From Inquilinus sp. Marseille-Q2685 (GTDB lineage: Bacteria; Pseudomonadota; Alphaproteobacteria; DSM-16000; Inquilinaceae): a stretch of DNA of 64,000 bases. Of the stretch, positions 17,441 to 27,482 are shown piece by piece. Every line of letters starts with the position of its first letter. The stretch's first letter is position 1. Below the pieces are notes generated by a model. It saw nothing but the letters and a program-made list of their open reading frames with translations. It searched no databases and had not been told where the DNA came from. The position numbers and the translations under genes were made by a program. Location of the stretch: contig NZ_CAKAKL010000001.1 of the NCBI RefSeq assembly GCF_916619195.1, forward strand, positions 1,178,001 through 1,242,000, in the 5' to 3' direction.

Positions 17441-18267
17441 CCGTGATCCGCGCCGCCTGCATCCAGCTGAATGTCGGGCCGGAGGTCGGCCCCAACATCG
17501 CCGCCGCCGGCGCCCTGGTCCGCGACGCCGCTTCCCGCGGGGCAACGCTGATCGCCCTGCCGGAGGTGGCGGATGCGATCATCGAGGACCCGGCGCTGCT
17601 GCGGGAGCGCGCGCAGCCCGAGGACCGGCACGAGGCGCTGGCCGCCTACCGCGCCCTGGCGCGGGAGACCGGGACGGCGCTGCTGCTGGGTTCCGCCGTC
17701 GTCCGCACGGAGGAGCCGCGCTTCGCCAACCGCTCCTACCTGCTCGGCCCCGACGGGGCGATCCTGGCGCGCTACGACAAGATCCACCTCTACGACGCCG
17801 ATTTGCCGGACGGCGAGGTGCATCGCGAAAGCGCGCAGTTCGCGCCCGGCGGCACCGGGGTGGTGGCGCGGCTGCCGGGCGGCGTCCGGCTGGGCCTGAC
17901 CATCTGCTACGACCTGCGCTTCCCGCAGCTGCATCGCGCCCTGGCCAAGGCGGGGGCGGAGATCCTGGCGGTGCCTGCCGCCTTCGCCTGCGCCACGGGC
18001 GCCGCGCATTGGGAGGTGCTGCTGCGGGCCCGGGCGATCGAGACCGGCTGCTTCGTCCTGGCCCCGGCCCAGACCGGCACGCATCACCTGGGCCGCCGCA
18101 CCTGGGGCCATTCGCTGATCGTGTCGCCCTGGGGCGAGGTGCTGGCCGACGCCAGGACCGAGGTCGGGCTGGTGCTGGCCGATCTCGACCTCGACCGGGT
18201 CCGCGCCGCCCGCGCGGCCCTGCCGACGCTGAGGCACGACCGGGCGTTCGAGGTGGTGGAGGCCTGA
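17437..18267 (+). CDS. Nitrilase-superfamily amidohydrolase
   Basis: This 276-residue carbon-nitrogen hydrolase has the Glu-Lys-Cys triad: Glu in LPEVAD, Lys in YDKIHLYDAD and Cys in TICYDLRFPQL. The sequence resembles the Nit1/Nit2 and deaminated-glutathione amidase branch (ARYDKIHLYDAD...GEVHRES). The ATG overlaps the binding-protein stop. In this operon it may instead act on an imported amide; the branch assignment by eye is moderate. Confidence 0.9.
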   Translation: MTVIRAACIQLNVGPEVGPNIAAAGALVRDAASRGATLIALPEVADAIIEDPALLRERAQPEDRHEALAAYRALARETGTALLLGSAVVRTEEPRFANRSYLLGPDGAILARYDKIHLYDADLPDGEVHRESAQFAPGGTGVVARLPGGVRLGLTICYDLRFPQLHRALAKAGAEILAVPAAFACATGAAHWEVLLRARAIETGCFVLAPAQTGTHHLGRRTWGHSLIVSPWGEVLADARTEVGLVLADLDLDRVRAARAALPTLRHDRAFEVVEA

Positions 18268-18277
18268 GCCGGCCTCC

Positions 18278-19786
18278 CTACCCCGCCGCCCGGCGCGTTT
18301 CCTCGATCACGACGCGGCCCGGCTTGCCCAGCGCCTTGGCCACGGCATCGAGCCGGCGGTCGACGGCGAGGCCGGTCAGCGCCTCCTCGTCGGCCGGCAG
18401 GGTCAGCACCACCGCCTCCCCCGACACCGAGAGGCTGGTGCGCTCGAGCAGCGAGGTGGCGCCGCCGGTCAGGGTATGGGCCAGGCGCAGGGCCTGGCCG
18501 AGCAGCAGCGCCCGGCCGCGCATCGCCTCGGTCAGCAACTCGAGCACCGGCCCGGTCAGCGCGTCGCCGAGGCTGCCGCCGTAGCGGACATAGACGGCGG
18601 CCGCCAGGAACACGCGCTCGGCATGATCGAGGCCTGCGACCGGCATGCGCAGCACCCGCAGCCAGGCGTGCTCGGCGCGATAGTCGGGATGCTCGAACCA
18701 GCCGATGTCGGAGAGCAGGCTGGCCGCCTGGCGCAGCCGCGCGTCGTCGGCGGTCTCGTCCGGGAACACCGACCGGGTCCATTCCGCCACCACCTCGGCA
18801 TGGCCGAAGCGGTCGAGCCGGTGCGCCAGCTCGGCGGCGGCGAAGATCAGCGGGTCGCGCGCCTGGTCCTCCGGCGGCAGCAGGTCGAACAGGTGCCCCT
18901 CGCGCAGGCCGAGGGCGGAGAACACCACCCGCGCCGGCTTCAGCGTCTTCAGCACGCCTTCCAGCACCAGCGCCGCCATCGGGAGCATCTCGATCCGGCG
19001 GCGCGAGATCGAGGCGCCGGACAGGGCCCCCTTGCTCTGCTTCGCCACCAGCCCGACGAACTCGGCGAGCGGCCCGGTCGGCACCGTGTACTGATGAATG
19101 ATGTGCAGCGGGTGGTTCACCCGCTCCATGTACAGCTTGGCGATGGCGCGCCAGGCGCCGCCGACCGGGTAGAAGCTGCGGCCGGCATAGGCCGGCAGCC
19201 AGTCCTGCTGGCCCAGCGTATCGAGCACGACGCTGCGCGCCTCCTTGCGCGCGCCGGTCTCGTCCATCAGCCGGAAGGGCCCGAGCGGCAGGGTCACCTG
19301 CTCGTCGATCTCGCCGCGGTCGAGGCCGACCAGCTCGAGCGAGCCGCCGCCGAGATCGCCCATCACGCCGTCGACGTCGCGGATGCCGGAGAGGACGCCG
19401 AGCGCGGACAGCCGCGCCTCCTCCACCCCGCTGATCACGGTGACCGGCAGGCCGCAGCGGCGCTCGACCTCGGCGACGAAATCGGCGCCGTCCTCGGCCT
19501 CGCGCACCGCCGCGGTGGCCAGCACGTCGACCCGGTCGACGCCCATGCCCTCGAGCAGCCGGGTGAAGCGGGAGAGGTTGTCGAGCGCCTGGACGACGCC
19601 CTCGGGCGACAGCCGGCCGGCCTGGCCCAGGCCGCGGCCGAGCCCGCACATCACCTTCTCGTTGAACACCGGGACGGGCGACCGGGTGACCCGGTCATAG
19701 ACGACGAGACGGATCGAGTTCGAGCCGATGTCGATGACGCCCACCCGCCCCGGCCGGGACGGCACGATCGGTCCGATACGGAACAC
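18278..19786 (-). CDS. ppx: Exopolyphosphatase / guanosine pentaphosphatase
   Basis: This 502-residue ASKHA-fold enzyme releases phosphate from polyphosphate ends. The phosphate-binding loops are visible: VGVIDIGSNSIRLVVY at 15-30 and VMGDLGGGSLELV near 146-158; the catalytic Glu lies in ISGVEEARLSALGV. The C-terminal half is an HD-like helical domain. It lies 15 bases downstream of ppk1 in the same direction, so synthesis and degradation of polyphosphate are probably co-transcribed. GppA activity on pppGpp cannot be excluded. Confidence 0.93.
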   Translation of the reverse strand: MFRIGPIVPSRPGRVGVIDIGSNSIRLVVYDRVTRSPVPVFNEKVMCGLGRGLGQAGRLSPEGVVQALDNLSRFTRLLEGMGVDRVDVLATAAVREAEDGADFVAEVERRCGLPVTVISGVEEARLSALGVLSGIRDVDGVMGDLGGGSLELVGLDRGEIDEQVTLPLGPFRLMDETGARKEARSVVLDTLGQQDWLPAYAGRSFYPVGGAWRAIAKLYMERVNHPLHIIHQYTVPTGPLAEFVGLVAKQSKGALSGASISRRRIEMLPMAALVLEGVLKTLKPARVVFSALGLREGHLFDLLPPEDQARDPLIFAAAELAHRLDRFGHAEVVAEWTRSVFPDETADDARLRQAASLLSDIGWFEHPDYRAEHAWLRVLRMPVAGLDHAERVFLAAAVYVRYGGSLGDALTGPVLELLTEAMRGRALLLGQALRLAHTLTGGATSLLERTSLSVSGEAVVLTLPADEEALTGLAVDRRLDAVAKALGKPGRVVIEETRRAAG

Positions 19787-19800
19787 CTAGCCTCAGATCC

Positions 19801-21993
19801 TCATTCCGCGGGCTTGACCAGGCGACGCGGCGCCCGTTTCGCATCCTTCAAGGCGCTGCCCCGGCCGGACAGGCTGGGGTTGGTCATGAAGTACATATGC
19901 GCGCTGAAAGCGTCCTCAGGCGCGTCGATCCGATGATAGCGGCCATCGGGGGCGAGCATCCAGGTGTTCGATTCATCCTTCAGATTGGCCAGCATGATCT
20001 GCTCCATCACCTGCTGGCGGACGGTGGCGTTCTCGAGCGGCACCAGGCTCTCGATCCGGCCGTCGAGGTTGCGCGGCATCCAGTCGGCCGAGGACAGGAA
20101 CACCTTGGCCTGGCGTGAGGGCAGCCGCTGGCCGTTGGCGACGCACAGGATGCGGGCGTGCTCCAGGAATCGGCCGACGATCGAATGCACCCGGATGTTC
20201 TCCGACAGGCCGGGCACGCCGGGGCGCAGGCAGCAGATGCCGCGGATCACCAGGTCGATCTCCACCCCGGCCTGGGAGGCCTGGTACAGCTTGTCGATGA
20301 TGGTGGCGTCGACCAGGGCGTTCAGCTTGACCCAGATCTGGGCCGGCTTGCCGGCCTTGGCGTTCTCGATCTCGGCCTCGATCAGCTCCATGATCCGGTC
20401 GCGCAGGAACAGGGGCGCGATCGACAGCTTGTCCAGCTTCGCCGGCTTGGCGTAGCCGGTCATGTAATTGAACATCGCCGCGGCGTCGCGGCCGAGCGCC
20501 GGGTCGCAGGTGAAGAAGCTCAGGTCGGTGTAGATCTTGGCGGTGATCGGGTGGTAGTTGCCGGTCCCGAAATGGGTATAGGTGCGCAGGCCGCCCTGCT
20601 CGCGCCGCACCACCATCGAGACCTTGGCGTGGGTCTTCAGGTGAATGATGCCGTAGACCACCTGCGCGCCCGCCCGCTCCAGGTCGCGGGCCCAGCGGAT
20701 GTTGGCCTCCTCGTCGAAGCGGGCCTTCAGCTCGACCATCGCGGTGACCGATTTGCCGGCCTCCGCCGCCTCAACCAGGGCCTGGACGATCGGCGAGTCC
20801 TTCGAGGTGCGGTAGAGCGTCTGCTTGATCGCCACGACGTCGGGGTCGCGCGCCGCCTGGCGCAGGAACTGGACGACGATGTCGAAGCTCTCATAGGGAT
20901 GATGGACGATGATGTCCTTGGCCCGGATCGCGGCGAAGCTGTCGCCACCGAAATCCCGCACCCGCTCCGGGAACCGGGCGTTGTAGGGCGGGAACAGCAG
21001 CTCCGGCCGCTCGTCGACGATCAGCTTCCTCGTGTCGCTGAGGCCGAGCAGCCGGTCCATGGCGAAGACGTCGTCCTCCTTCACCTTCAGCTTCTCGCAG
21101 ACGAAGCGGCGCAGCGATTCCGGCACGTCGGAGGAGACGGCAAGGCGGATGACGACGCCCTTGCGCCGGCGCTTCAGAGCGCTCTCGAAGGTCTTGACCA
21201 GGTCCTCCGCCTCTTCATCGATCTCCATCTCGCTGTCGCGGATGACCCGGAACACGCCGCTGGCGCGCGGCGTGTAGCCGGGGAAGAGGCGGTCGAGGAA
21301 CAGCTTGACGATGTCCTCGATCAGCACGAAGCGGATCGGCGATCCGGGCAGCCGGGTGAAGCGGTCGAGCTGCGGCGGCAGCGGCACGATCGCTTCCATC
21401 TCGTCCTGCGTCTCCTCCCCGGTGTTGACCAGGGTCAGGGCCAGGCAGAGGCCGAGATTGGGGATGAAGGGGAAGGGATGCGCCGGATCGATCGCGAGCG
21501 GCGTCAACACCGGGAACATCTCGCTGAGGAACCGTTCCTCCAGCCAGGCCTTCTCCGATCTGGTCAGCTCGTCCTGCCCGACCACGGCGATGCCGGCAGC
21601 GCGCAGCTCCTCGCTCAGGGCGCGCCAGCAATGCTGCTGGTCGCGCATCAGCTCCTGCACCCGGGCGGTGATCTCGCCGAGCTGCTGCGCCGGGCTGAGC
21701 CCGTCCTGGCTGGGCGAGACGACGCCGAGCGCCACCTGCGCCTTCAGCCCGGCGACGCGGACCATGTAGAACTCGTCAAGGTTCGAGGCCGAGATCGACA
21801 GGAAGCGCAGCCGCTCCAGGAGCGGGTAGCGGGTGTTGTAGGCCTCCTCCAGCACGCGCTGGTTGAAGGCCAGCCAGGACAGCTCCCGGTTGATGAAGCG
21901 GTCGGGCGAATCCGCGGGGATCGCAGGCAGGGCGGGAGCGCGGACGGCCTCCGGCGCCTCGGCGGGAACAGCCTCGGCGGTGCTCTGCAACAT
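19801..21993 (-). CDS. ppk1: Polyphosphate kinase 1
   Basis: This roughly 730-residue enzyme polymerises ATP gamma-phosphate into polyphosphate. The N domain has [19 protein letters not shown] and [16 protein letters not shown]. The phospholipase D-like catalytic halves contain the phosphorylated His in [12 protein letters not shown] and [13 protein letters not shown] with its metal and phosphate ligands, then [18 protein letters not shown] near the end. The start at 21993 is a choice: 22017 (MKVRRSV) and a TTG at 22029 are in frame too, and no ribosome site is decisive. It is followed by ppx. Confidence 0.95.
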   Translation of the reverse strand: MLQSTAEAVPAEAPEAVRAPALPAIPADSPDRFINRELSWLAFNQRVLEEAYNTRYPLLERLRFLSISASNLDEFYMVRVAGLKAQVALGVVSPSQDGLSPAQQLGEITARVQELMRDQQHCWRALSEELRAAGIAVVGQDELTRSEKAWLEERFLSEMFPVLTPLAIDPAHPFPFIPNLGLCLALTLVNTGEETQDEMEAIVPLPPQLDRFTRLPGSPIRFVLIEDIVKLFLDRLFPGYTPRASGVFRVIRDSEMEIDEEAEDLVKTFESALKRRRKGVVIRLAVSSDVPESLRRFVCEKLKVKEDDVFAMDRLLGLSDTRKLIVDERPELLFPPYNARFPERVRDFGGDSFAAIRAKDIIVHHPYESFDIVVQFLRQAARDPDVVAIKQTLYRTSKDSPIVQALVEAAEAGKSVTAMVELKARFDEEANIRWARDLERAGAQVVYGIIHLKTHAKVSMVVRREQGGLRTYTHFGTGNYHPITAKIYTDLSFFTCDPALGRDAAAMFNYMTGYAKPAKLDKLSIAPLFLRDRIMELIEAEIENAKAGKPAQIWVKLNALVDATIIDKLYQASQAGVEIDLVIRGICCLRPGVPGLSENIRVHSIVGRFLEHARILCVANGQRLPSRQAKVFLSSADWMPRNLDGRIESLVPLENATVRQQVMEQIMLANLKDESNTWMLAPDGRYHRIDAPEDAFSAHMYFMTNPSLSGRGSALKDAKRAPRRLVKPAE

Positions 21994-22137
21994 GCTCACG
22001 GATCGCCTCACCTTCATCGATCGTAACAAAACTGTAATATCAAGCCCTTACCAAGCCCGATGTCGGCGCCACTATACACAAGCCCGAACCGGAAACGCCA
22101 TGGCCGGGCGCGGGTTGCCGCGCCCGGTCCCCGCCCC

Positions 22138-23055
22138 TCAGTAGCGCTGGGGCACATAGAGCTCGGCCGGCAGCGTGCGGCGCTCGTAGTTCGGGTCGAA
22201 CATCCGCTCCGGCAGCGTGATCTCCTCGTGCGGCACCTCGCCGTAAGGCACCATCGAGAGCAGGTGGGAGATGCAGTTCAGGCGCGCCCGCTTCTTGTCG
22301 TTGCCCTCCACGATGTGCCACGGCGCCTCGGGGATGCTGGTGCGCTCGAACATGTCCTCCTTGGCCTTGGTGTACTGCTCCCAGCGCACCCGGGACTGCA
22401 GGTCCATGGGCGAGAGCTTCCACTGCTTGATCGGGTCGTGGATACGCATGAGGAAGCGCAGCTGCTGCTCCTCGTCGGTGATGGAGAACCAGTACTTCAC
22501 CAGGATGATGCCGGAGCGCACCAGCATGCGCTCGAACTCCGGCACGTCGCGGAAGAAATCCTCCACCTGGCTTTCGCTGGCGAAGCCCATGACGCGCTCG
22601 ACGCCGGCGCGGTTGTACCAGCTGCGGTCGAACAGCACGATCTCCCCGGCCGCCGGCAGGTGCGGCACGTAGCGCTGGAAGTACCACTGGGTCTTCTCGC
22701 GGTCCGAAGGGGCCGGCAGCGCCACCACCCGGCAGGTGCGCGGATTGACGCGCTGCGTGATGCGCTTGATGGCGCCGCCCTTGCCGGCGCTGTCACGGCC
22801 CTCGAACAGGACAACCATCTTGAGGCCGTTGTACTGCACCCAGTCCTGCAGCTTCACGAGCTCGCCCTGAAGGCGCAGCAGCTCGTTGAAATAGGTGCGT
22901 CGGTCGAGGGTGTTCTTCCGGCGCGTCTCGAGCAGGGCGCGCAGCTCGGGCGGGACGCGGGCGTCGTCGACCGCCTGCTCCAGCTCCTCGTCGATGTCGT
23001 CCTCGAGTTCGATCTCGAGCCAGCTGCGGGTCTCGGTGTCTTTCAGCTCAGCCAT
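22138..23055 (-). CDS. ppk2: Polyphosphate kinase 2
   Basis: This 305-residue enzyme uses polyphosphate to phosphorylate nucleoside di- or monophosphates. It shows the P-loop-like EGRDSAGKGGAI (Walker A), IVLFDRSWYNRAGVERVMGF (Walker B and lid) and KYWFSITDEEQQLRF. Single-domain length fits class I or III; the acidic extension ELEDDIDEELE at the N-terminus is common in alphaproteobacterial members. It lies upstream of ppk1 on the same strand with a gap of about 145 bases. Confidence 0.94.
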   Translation of the reverse strand: MAELKDTETRSWLEIELEDDIDEELEQAVDDARVPPELRALLETRRKNTLDRRTYFNELLRLQGELVKLQDWVQYNGLKMVVLFEGRDSAGKGGAIKRITQRVNPRTCRVVALPAPSDREKTQWYFQRYVPHLPAAGEIVLFDRSWYNRAGVERVMGFASESQVEDFFRDVPEFERMLVRSGIILVKYWFSITDEEQQLRFLMRIHDPIKQWKLSPMDLQSRVRWEQYTKAKEDMFERTSIPEAPWHIVEGNDKKRARLNCISHLLSMVPYGEVPHEEITLPERMFDPNYERRTLPAELYVPQRY

Positions 23056-23158
23056 GTGCCTGTCTCCTGCTGCCCCACCCGTGTACCCGGAAGCTTATGC
23101 AGTTTGGTGACAGCGCCGCCGGTCGCGCTCCCCGTGCCCCTCGTCCGGACGCTTCGCC

Positions 23159-24685
23159 TCAGCGCCTCCCGCCGAAGAGCGAGCCGAGGATGCCGCGGAC
23201 CACGGCGCGGCCGATGGTGCCGCCGAGCGTGCTGGCGCCCGAACCGCCGACGCTGCGGCCGAGGCTGCGGCCCAGCTGGGTGCCGACCGAGCTGCCGGCG
23301 TTGCGGATGACGTCGCGGAAGATGGTCTCCGCCATGCTGGGGCCTTCCCTGGCCTCGGCCTTCGCCTCGACCTTGGTCTCGGCGGCCTCCGCCGCCTGCT
23401 GCTGCGCCTCGGCCGCCTTGGCGCTCAGCTTCTCATAGGCGGAGTCGCGGTCGACCGCGGTGCTGTATTTCGTGCTCATCCCGCCGGCCGCGATCGCCGC
23501 CTGGCGCTCGGCATCGGTGATCGGGCCGAGGCGCGAGACCGGCGGGCAGACCAGCGCCCGCTCGACCACCTCGGGGATGCCCTTGGGGTCGAGGAAGGAG
23601 ACCAGCGCCTCGCCCACCGCCAGCTCCTGCAACGCGCGGGCGACGTCGAGGCCGGCTTCGGTGCGGAAGGTGTCGGCGCTGGCCTTCAGCGCCTTCTGGT
23701 CGCGCGGGGTGAAGGCGCGCAGCGCGTGCTGCGCCCGGTTGCCGAGCTGGGCCAGCACCTTGTCCGGCACGTCGATCGGATTCTGGGTGACGAAGTAGAC
23801 GCCGACGCCCTTGGAGCGGATCAGCCGCACCACCTGTTCGACCTTCTCGACCAGCGCCTTGGGCGCGTCGTCGAACAGCAGATGCGCCTCGTCGAAGAAG
23901 AACACCAGCTTCGGCTTGTCCGGGTCGCCGACCTCGGGCAGGCGCTCGAACAGCTCGGAGAGGAGCCAAAGCAGGAAGGTGGCGTAGAGCCGCGGCGCCT
24001 GGATCAGCGTCTCCGCCGCCAGCACGTTGATCACGCCGCGTCCGTCGGGACCGGTGCGGATCAGGTCCGTGAGGTCGAGCGCCGGCTCGCCGAAGAAGGC
24101 CTCCGCCCCCTGCTGCTCCAGCACCAGCAGCTGGCGCTGGATGCTGCCGACCGAAGCCTTGGAGACGTTGCCGTACACGCCGGTGAACTTCGACGCGTTC
24201 TCGGCCATATGGGCCAGCAGCGCCTGCAGGTCCTTGAGGTCGAGCAGCAGCAGCCCTTCCTCGTCCGCCGCCTTGAAGGCGATGTTGAGCACGCCCTCCT
24301 GCGTGTCGTTGAGCTGCAGCAGGCGGGACAACAGGAGCGGCCCCATCTCCGCCACCGTGGCGCGGACCGGCGTGCCCTGCTTGCCGTACAGGTCCCAGAA
24401 CACGGTCGGGAAGCCCTGGTACTTGAGCTCGCCGAGGCCGAGCGTCTTGGCGCGCTCCTCGATCTTCGGATTGGCCGCGCCGGGCTGGCTGATGCCGGCG
24501 ATGTCGCCCTTCACATCCGCGACGAAGACCGGCACGCCGGCCTGGCTGAAGCCCTCGGCCAGGACCTTCAGCGACACCGTCTTGCCGGTGCCGGTGGCGC
24601 CGGCGATCAGTCCGTGGCGGTTGCCGAGGCCGAGCAGCAGCCGGTGCTCGCGCTGGCCCTTGGCAAAGTAGAGTCCGTCGGTCAT
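23159..24685 (-). CDS. HerA-like ATPase (DUF853, YjgR type)
   Basis: This 508-residue P-loop ATPase has Walker [20 protein letters not shown] near 27-45, [11 protein letters not shown], and Walker [21 protein letters not shown], with downstream [10 protein letters not shown] as sensor. The C-terminal 80 residues are Ala/Glu-rich then Gly/Arg-rich ([18 protein letters not shown]). The family is related to FtsK/HerA DNA pumps, but its physiological role is unsettled. It lies 103 bases upstream of ppk2 and may share its transcript. Confidence 0.9.
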   Translation of the reverse strand: MTDGLYFAKGQREHRLLLGLGNRHGLIAGATGTGKTVSLKVLAEGFSQAGVPVFVADVKGDIAGISQPGAANPKIEERAKTLGLGELKYQGFPTVFWDLYGKQGTPVRATVAEMGPLLLSRLLQLNDTQEGVLNIAFKAADEEGLLLLDLKDLQALLAHMAENASKFTGVYGNVSKASVGSIQRQLLVLEQQGAEAFFGEPALDLTDLIRTGPDGRGVINVLAAETLIQAPRLYATFLLWLLSELFERLPEVGDPDKPKLVFFFDEAHLLFDDAPKALVEKVEQVVRLIRSKGVGVYFVTQNPIDVPDKVLAQLGNRAQHALRAFTPRDQKALKASADTFRTEAGLDVARALQELAVGEALVSFLDPKGIPEVVERALVCPPVSRLGPITDAERQAAIAAGGMSTKYSTAVDRDSAYEKLSAKAAEAQQQAAEAAETKVEAKAEAREGPSMAETIFRDVIRNAGSSVGTQLGRSLGRSVGGSGASTLGGTIGRAVVRGILGSLFGGRR

Positions 24686-24795
24686 GTCCGTCTCCTCGGC
24701 CCGCAGCCCGGCATAACGGGCGCATCATCCGCATGGTGCCTCGCGCCTGGACGCGGCGCCAGATGTTGCGCAGGGTATGTCCGCTGAGAGGTACG

Positions 24796-25311
24796 ATGAA
24801 GACCCTGATCCTGCTGCGGCACGCGAAATCCGACTGGGCCGACCCGACCCTGGCCGACCACGACCGGCCGCTGGCGGCGCGCGGCCGCGACGCCGCGCCC
24901 CGGATGGGCGCCTGGCTGAAGGCGCACGGCCCGATGCCCGATCTGGCGCTGTGCTCGACCGCCACCCGCGCCCGGCAGACGCTGGCGCTGGCGCTGGAGG
25001 CGCTGGGCGCCGCCCCCGAGACCCGCTTCGATCGCGGCCTGTACCTGGCCGGCGGCGCCGGGGTGCTGGCCCGGCTGCGCCGGGCGCCGGACGAGGCGGA
25101 AACGGTGCTGCTGGTCGGCCACAACCCGGACCTGGAGCAGCTGGCGCGCCGGCTGGCGGCGACGGGCGACGAGGCGGCGCGGACCCGGCTGGCGGAGAAA
25201 TATCCGACCGCCGGCCTGGCGGTGATCGAGCTGCCGGTCGATCGCTGGGCCGAGGCCGGCCCGGGCGGGCGGCTGGTGGCGTTCGAGACGCCGAAGACGA
25301 TCAAGAGCTGA
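24796..25311 (+). CDS. SixA-type phosphohistidine phosphatase
   Basis: This 171-residue member of the histidine phosphatase superfamily has the nucleophile in LILLRHAKSDW, LCSTATRARQT with the second Arg, and LLVGHNPDLEQLARRL with the second catalytic His. Short length and the RHAKS motif identify the SixA branch, which removes phosphate from His residues of phosphotransfer proteins. The ATG at 24796 directly precedes the motif. It is divergent from the HerA-like gene. Confidence 0.9.
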   Translation: MKTLILLRHAKSDWADPTLADHDRPLAARGRDAAPRMGAWLKAHGPMPDLALCSTATRARQTLALALEALGAAPETRFDRGLYLAGGAGVLARLRRAPDEAETVLLVGHNPDLEQLARRLAATGDEAARTRLAEKYPTAGLAVIELPVDRWAEAGPGGRLVAFETPKTIKS

Positions 25312-25566
25312 TCGCCTCAATTCCACCCAAATCAGAAACGGGTATTCGAAAGCTCATACAGAACAACCGTAATTCTCAACCGCTTCCACCTTTCAAATTA
25401 TTCATCAATCTCAAACCATCCGGAGATCGAACGGCCATACGGCGGCACTATCCTTCGAATGAACTTATCGTAAGATGACAGATACTGGCGACGGGACGAA
25501 ATCTCGGGGGCGTGGAAACGACACCGCGTCCCGACCGGACGCGGACGTCAGCAGAGGATGTTCGCC
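25312..25566. other. AT-richer spacer without a gene
   Basis: These 255 bases include a stretch (25320-25480) clearly poorer in G+C than the surroundings. No open frame with a ribosome site is present. It likely carries the promoter of the small lipoprotein gene that follows. Confidence 0.4.
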
Positions 25567-25713
25567 ATGTCGCGTCTCTCCGCCCGCCTGCTCAAGACCG
25601 GTGCGGCCCTGATCGCAGCCGCCTCACTGGCCAGCTGCGTCGTCTATCCCGCCTATCCGCACCCGGTCTATTACCACTCGTACTACTATCATCCGTACTA
25701 TCACGTCTGGTGA
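25567..25713 (+). CDS. 48-residue Tyr/His-rich lipoprotein
   Basis: This small gene reads MSRLSARLLKTGAALIAAAS, then LASCVVYPAYPHPV, and ends in a run of Tyr, His and Pro residues before TGA at 25711. A basic start, hydrophobic helix and lipobox LASC (Cys 24) make it a predicted lipoprotein with a mature part of only 25 residues, of which more than half are Tyr, His or Pro. AGAGG lies upstream of the ATG. It is shorter than usual annotation cut-offs. Aromatic/His-rich tails can bind metals or cell-wall polymers, but function is unknown. Confidence 0.75.
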   Translation: MSRLSARLLKTGAALIAAASLASCVVYPAYPHPVYYHSYYYHPYYHVW

Positions 25714-25721
25714 GCGGGGCC

Positions 25722-25869
25722 TGAGAGACCGTTTGGAAATGCACCTGGCGCGGCCGTCTGATGGCGGTTTTTCCGCTTCCGGTGCTCACGCATCAAACGT
25801 GCGCTGCGCTCCGGTTCTCGAAACCACCACCAGCCGACTCACGCCAGCGCATTTCCAAATGGTCTCTTA
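25722..25869. repeat. MITE-like element with 21-bp terminal inverted repeats
   Basis: Arms 25722-25742 and 25849-25869 are inverted with 19 of 21 matches (TTTGGAAATGC / GCATTTCCAAA core). The 106-base interior contains CGGTGCTCACG and GCTCCGGTTCTCGAAACCA. Similar blocks recur at 43456-43504, so this is a dispersed family. The right arm supplies the stop codon of the enolase-superfamily gene, and the fold-back could end transcription from both sides. No clear target-site duplication is seen. Confidence 0.6.
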
Positions 25870-26970
25870 CCCGACCACGAAGACCGGGTCGCCGATCACC
25901 GCCGGGTCCGGGGTCACCCCCAGGCCCGGGGCGGTGCCGGCGGCCATCCGGCCGTGCTTGCGGCGCGGCGCGTCGGGCGCGGTCGAGACGGTGACGTAGG
26001 AGTTGAAGTCGGTCGCCGAGAACAGGAGCTCCGGCGGGGTCGAATGGGCGAGATGGGCGATCGCCGCGGTGGCGACGTCGCCGCCCCAGGTGTCCTCGAT
26101 CGTCATGGCGATGCCGAGGGCGGCGCAGAGGTCGCGGATCTGCCGCGCCCGGGTCAGGCCGCCGACCTTGGAGATCTTCAGGTTGATCACGTCCATGGCG
26201 CCGTCCGCCGCGCCGCGCAGCACCGCGGGCAGCCCGTCGATCACCTCGTCCAGCACGAAGGGCCGGGCGGTGCGGCGGCGGATCGTCAGGCACTCCTCGT
26301 AGCTGCGGCAGGGCTGCTCGATATACACGTCGACATCGCGCACGGCGTCGACCACCCGCGCCGCCTGGTGCATCAGCCAGCCGGTGTTGGCGTCGGCGAT
26401 CAGCACGTCGCCCGGCTGCAGCTTTGCCGCCACGGCATGGATGCGGGCGATGTCGGTGTCCGGGTCGCCGCCGACCTTGAGCTGGAACTTGGTGTAGCCC
26501 TGGGCGCGGTATTCCGCGACCCGCGCGGCCATCGCCTCCGGGCTTTCCTGGCTGATGGCGCGGTAGAGGGCGAAGTCGTCGCCGTACCGGCCGCCCAGCA
26601 GATCGCAGACCGGCAGGCCGGCGGCCTTGCCGAGGATGTCCCAGCAGGCGATGTCGACCGCCGACTTGACGTAGGGGTGGCCGCGCATCGACCGGTCGAG
26701 ATGGCGGTCAAGCACGCCGAGCTGCCGCGGGTCGAGCCCGATCAGCCCCGCCGCCAGCTCGCGCAGCCCGGTCCGCGCCCCCTCGGCATAGGCCGGCAGA
26801 TAGGCGGGGCCGAGCGGGCAGACCTCGCCCCAGCCGGTCAGGCCGGCATCGGTGTCGATCCGCACCAGCGTGCTGTCGAACACGGTGACGGCGTTGCCGC
26901 CCGACCATCTGTAGCTGCCCTCGTGCAGCGGCAGGTCCACCTGGGGGACGGCGATCCGGGGGATGCGCAT
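25867..26970 (-). CDS. Mandelate racemase/muconate lactonizing enzyme family protein
   Basis: This 367-residue enolase-superfamily enzyme has a capping domain with [19 protein letters not shown], then a barrel with the basic residue in FQLKVGG, metal ligands in [18 protein letters not shown] and FVLDEVIDG, and a Lys in [17 protein letters not shown]. The sequence looks closest to the hydroxyproline-betaine 2-epimerase and cis-3-hydroxyproline dehydratase group, but substrate cannot be read reliably. It stands alone; the stop codon lies within the MITE-like element. Confidence 0.88.
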   Translation of the reverse strand: MRIPRIAVPQVDLPLHEGSYRWSGGNAVTVFDSTLVRIDTDAGLTGWGEVCPLGPAYLPAYAEGARTGLRELAAGLIGLDPRQLGVLDRHLDRSMRGHPYVKSAVDIACWDILGKAAGLPVCDLLGGRYGDDFALYRAISQESPEAMAARVAEYRAQGYTKFQLKVGGDPDTDIARIHAVAAKLQPGDVLIADANTGWLMHQAARVVDAVRDVDVYIEQPCRSYEECLTIRRRTARPFVLDEVIDGLPAVLRGAADGAMDVINLKISKVGGLTRARQIRDLCAALGIAMTIEDTWGGDVATAAIAHLAHSTPPELLFSATDFNSYVTVSTAPDAPRRKHGRMAAGTAPGLGVTPDPAVIGDPVFVVG

Positions 26971-27032
26971 GGGGCCTCCCGCGGCAGTGGCGCGGAACCT
27001 TCGCGCGTCGGCCCCAGCCTGTCAAAGGCCGG

Positions 27033-27482
27033 TCAGCGGATGCCGGCGAGATAGCCCAGCAGCGAATCCGCGTCGTCGAACACGGCGTCGAGCGGCACCG
27101 CCAGCATCGGGTTCAGCCGGGCGCCGAGGAAGGCGGCGCGGGAATCGGTGTGCAGCCCGACCAGCCGGCGCCCGGGCTTGGCCAGCTGGCGATGGGCATA
27201 GGCCATGCCGAGCTCCAGCGCCGCGCCCTCGTCCGGCACCCGGCCGTCGAGCACGAACAGCAGCACGTCGCAGGCGAAGACCTGGTCGCGGTCGAGCTCG
27301 AAGATGGCGCGGCGCCGCTGCTCCGGCGTCATCGCCGCCCAGGGCTCGCGGCTGCTCTCCACCCCGTCGCGCTGCGGCAGGAAGACGGTGAAGCCCAGCG
27401 CCTCGATCCGCTCGGCCAGCACGGCGTTGAACACCTGCTCGGCGGCCGAGAACAGCGGCCCGGCGAAGTACAGGCGCGGCAT
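27033..27482 (-). CDS. Nucleoside 2-deoxyribosyltransferase
   Basis: This 149-residue enzyme swaps bases between deoxynucleosides. Family motifs are YFAGPLFSAAEQVFN at the start, LPQRDG, the catalytic Glu in VPDEGAALELGMAYA (DEGxxxExG), and a C-terminal NPML. Length is normal. The ATG overlaps the stop of the upstream HisN-like phosphatase as ATGA, implying co-translation; the two could act together in nucleotide or phosphate salvage. Confidence 0.9.
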   Translation of the reverse strand: MPRLYFAGPLFSAAEQVFNAVLAERIEALGFTVFLPQRDGVESSREPWAAMTPEQRRRAIFELDRDQVFACDVLLFVLDGRVPDEGAALELGMAYAHRQLAKPGRRLVGLHTDSRAAFLGARLNPMLAVPLDAVFDDADSLLGYLAGIR

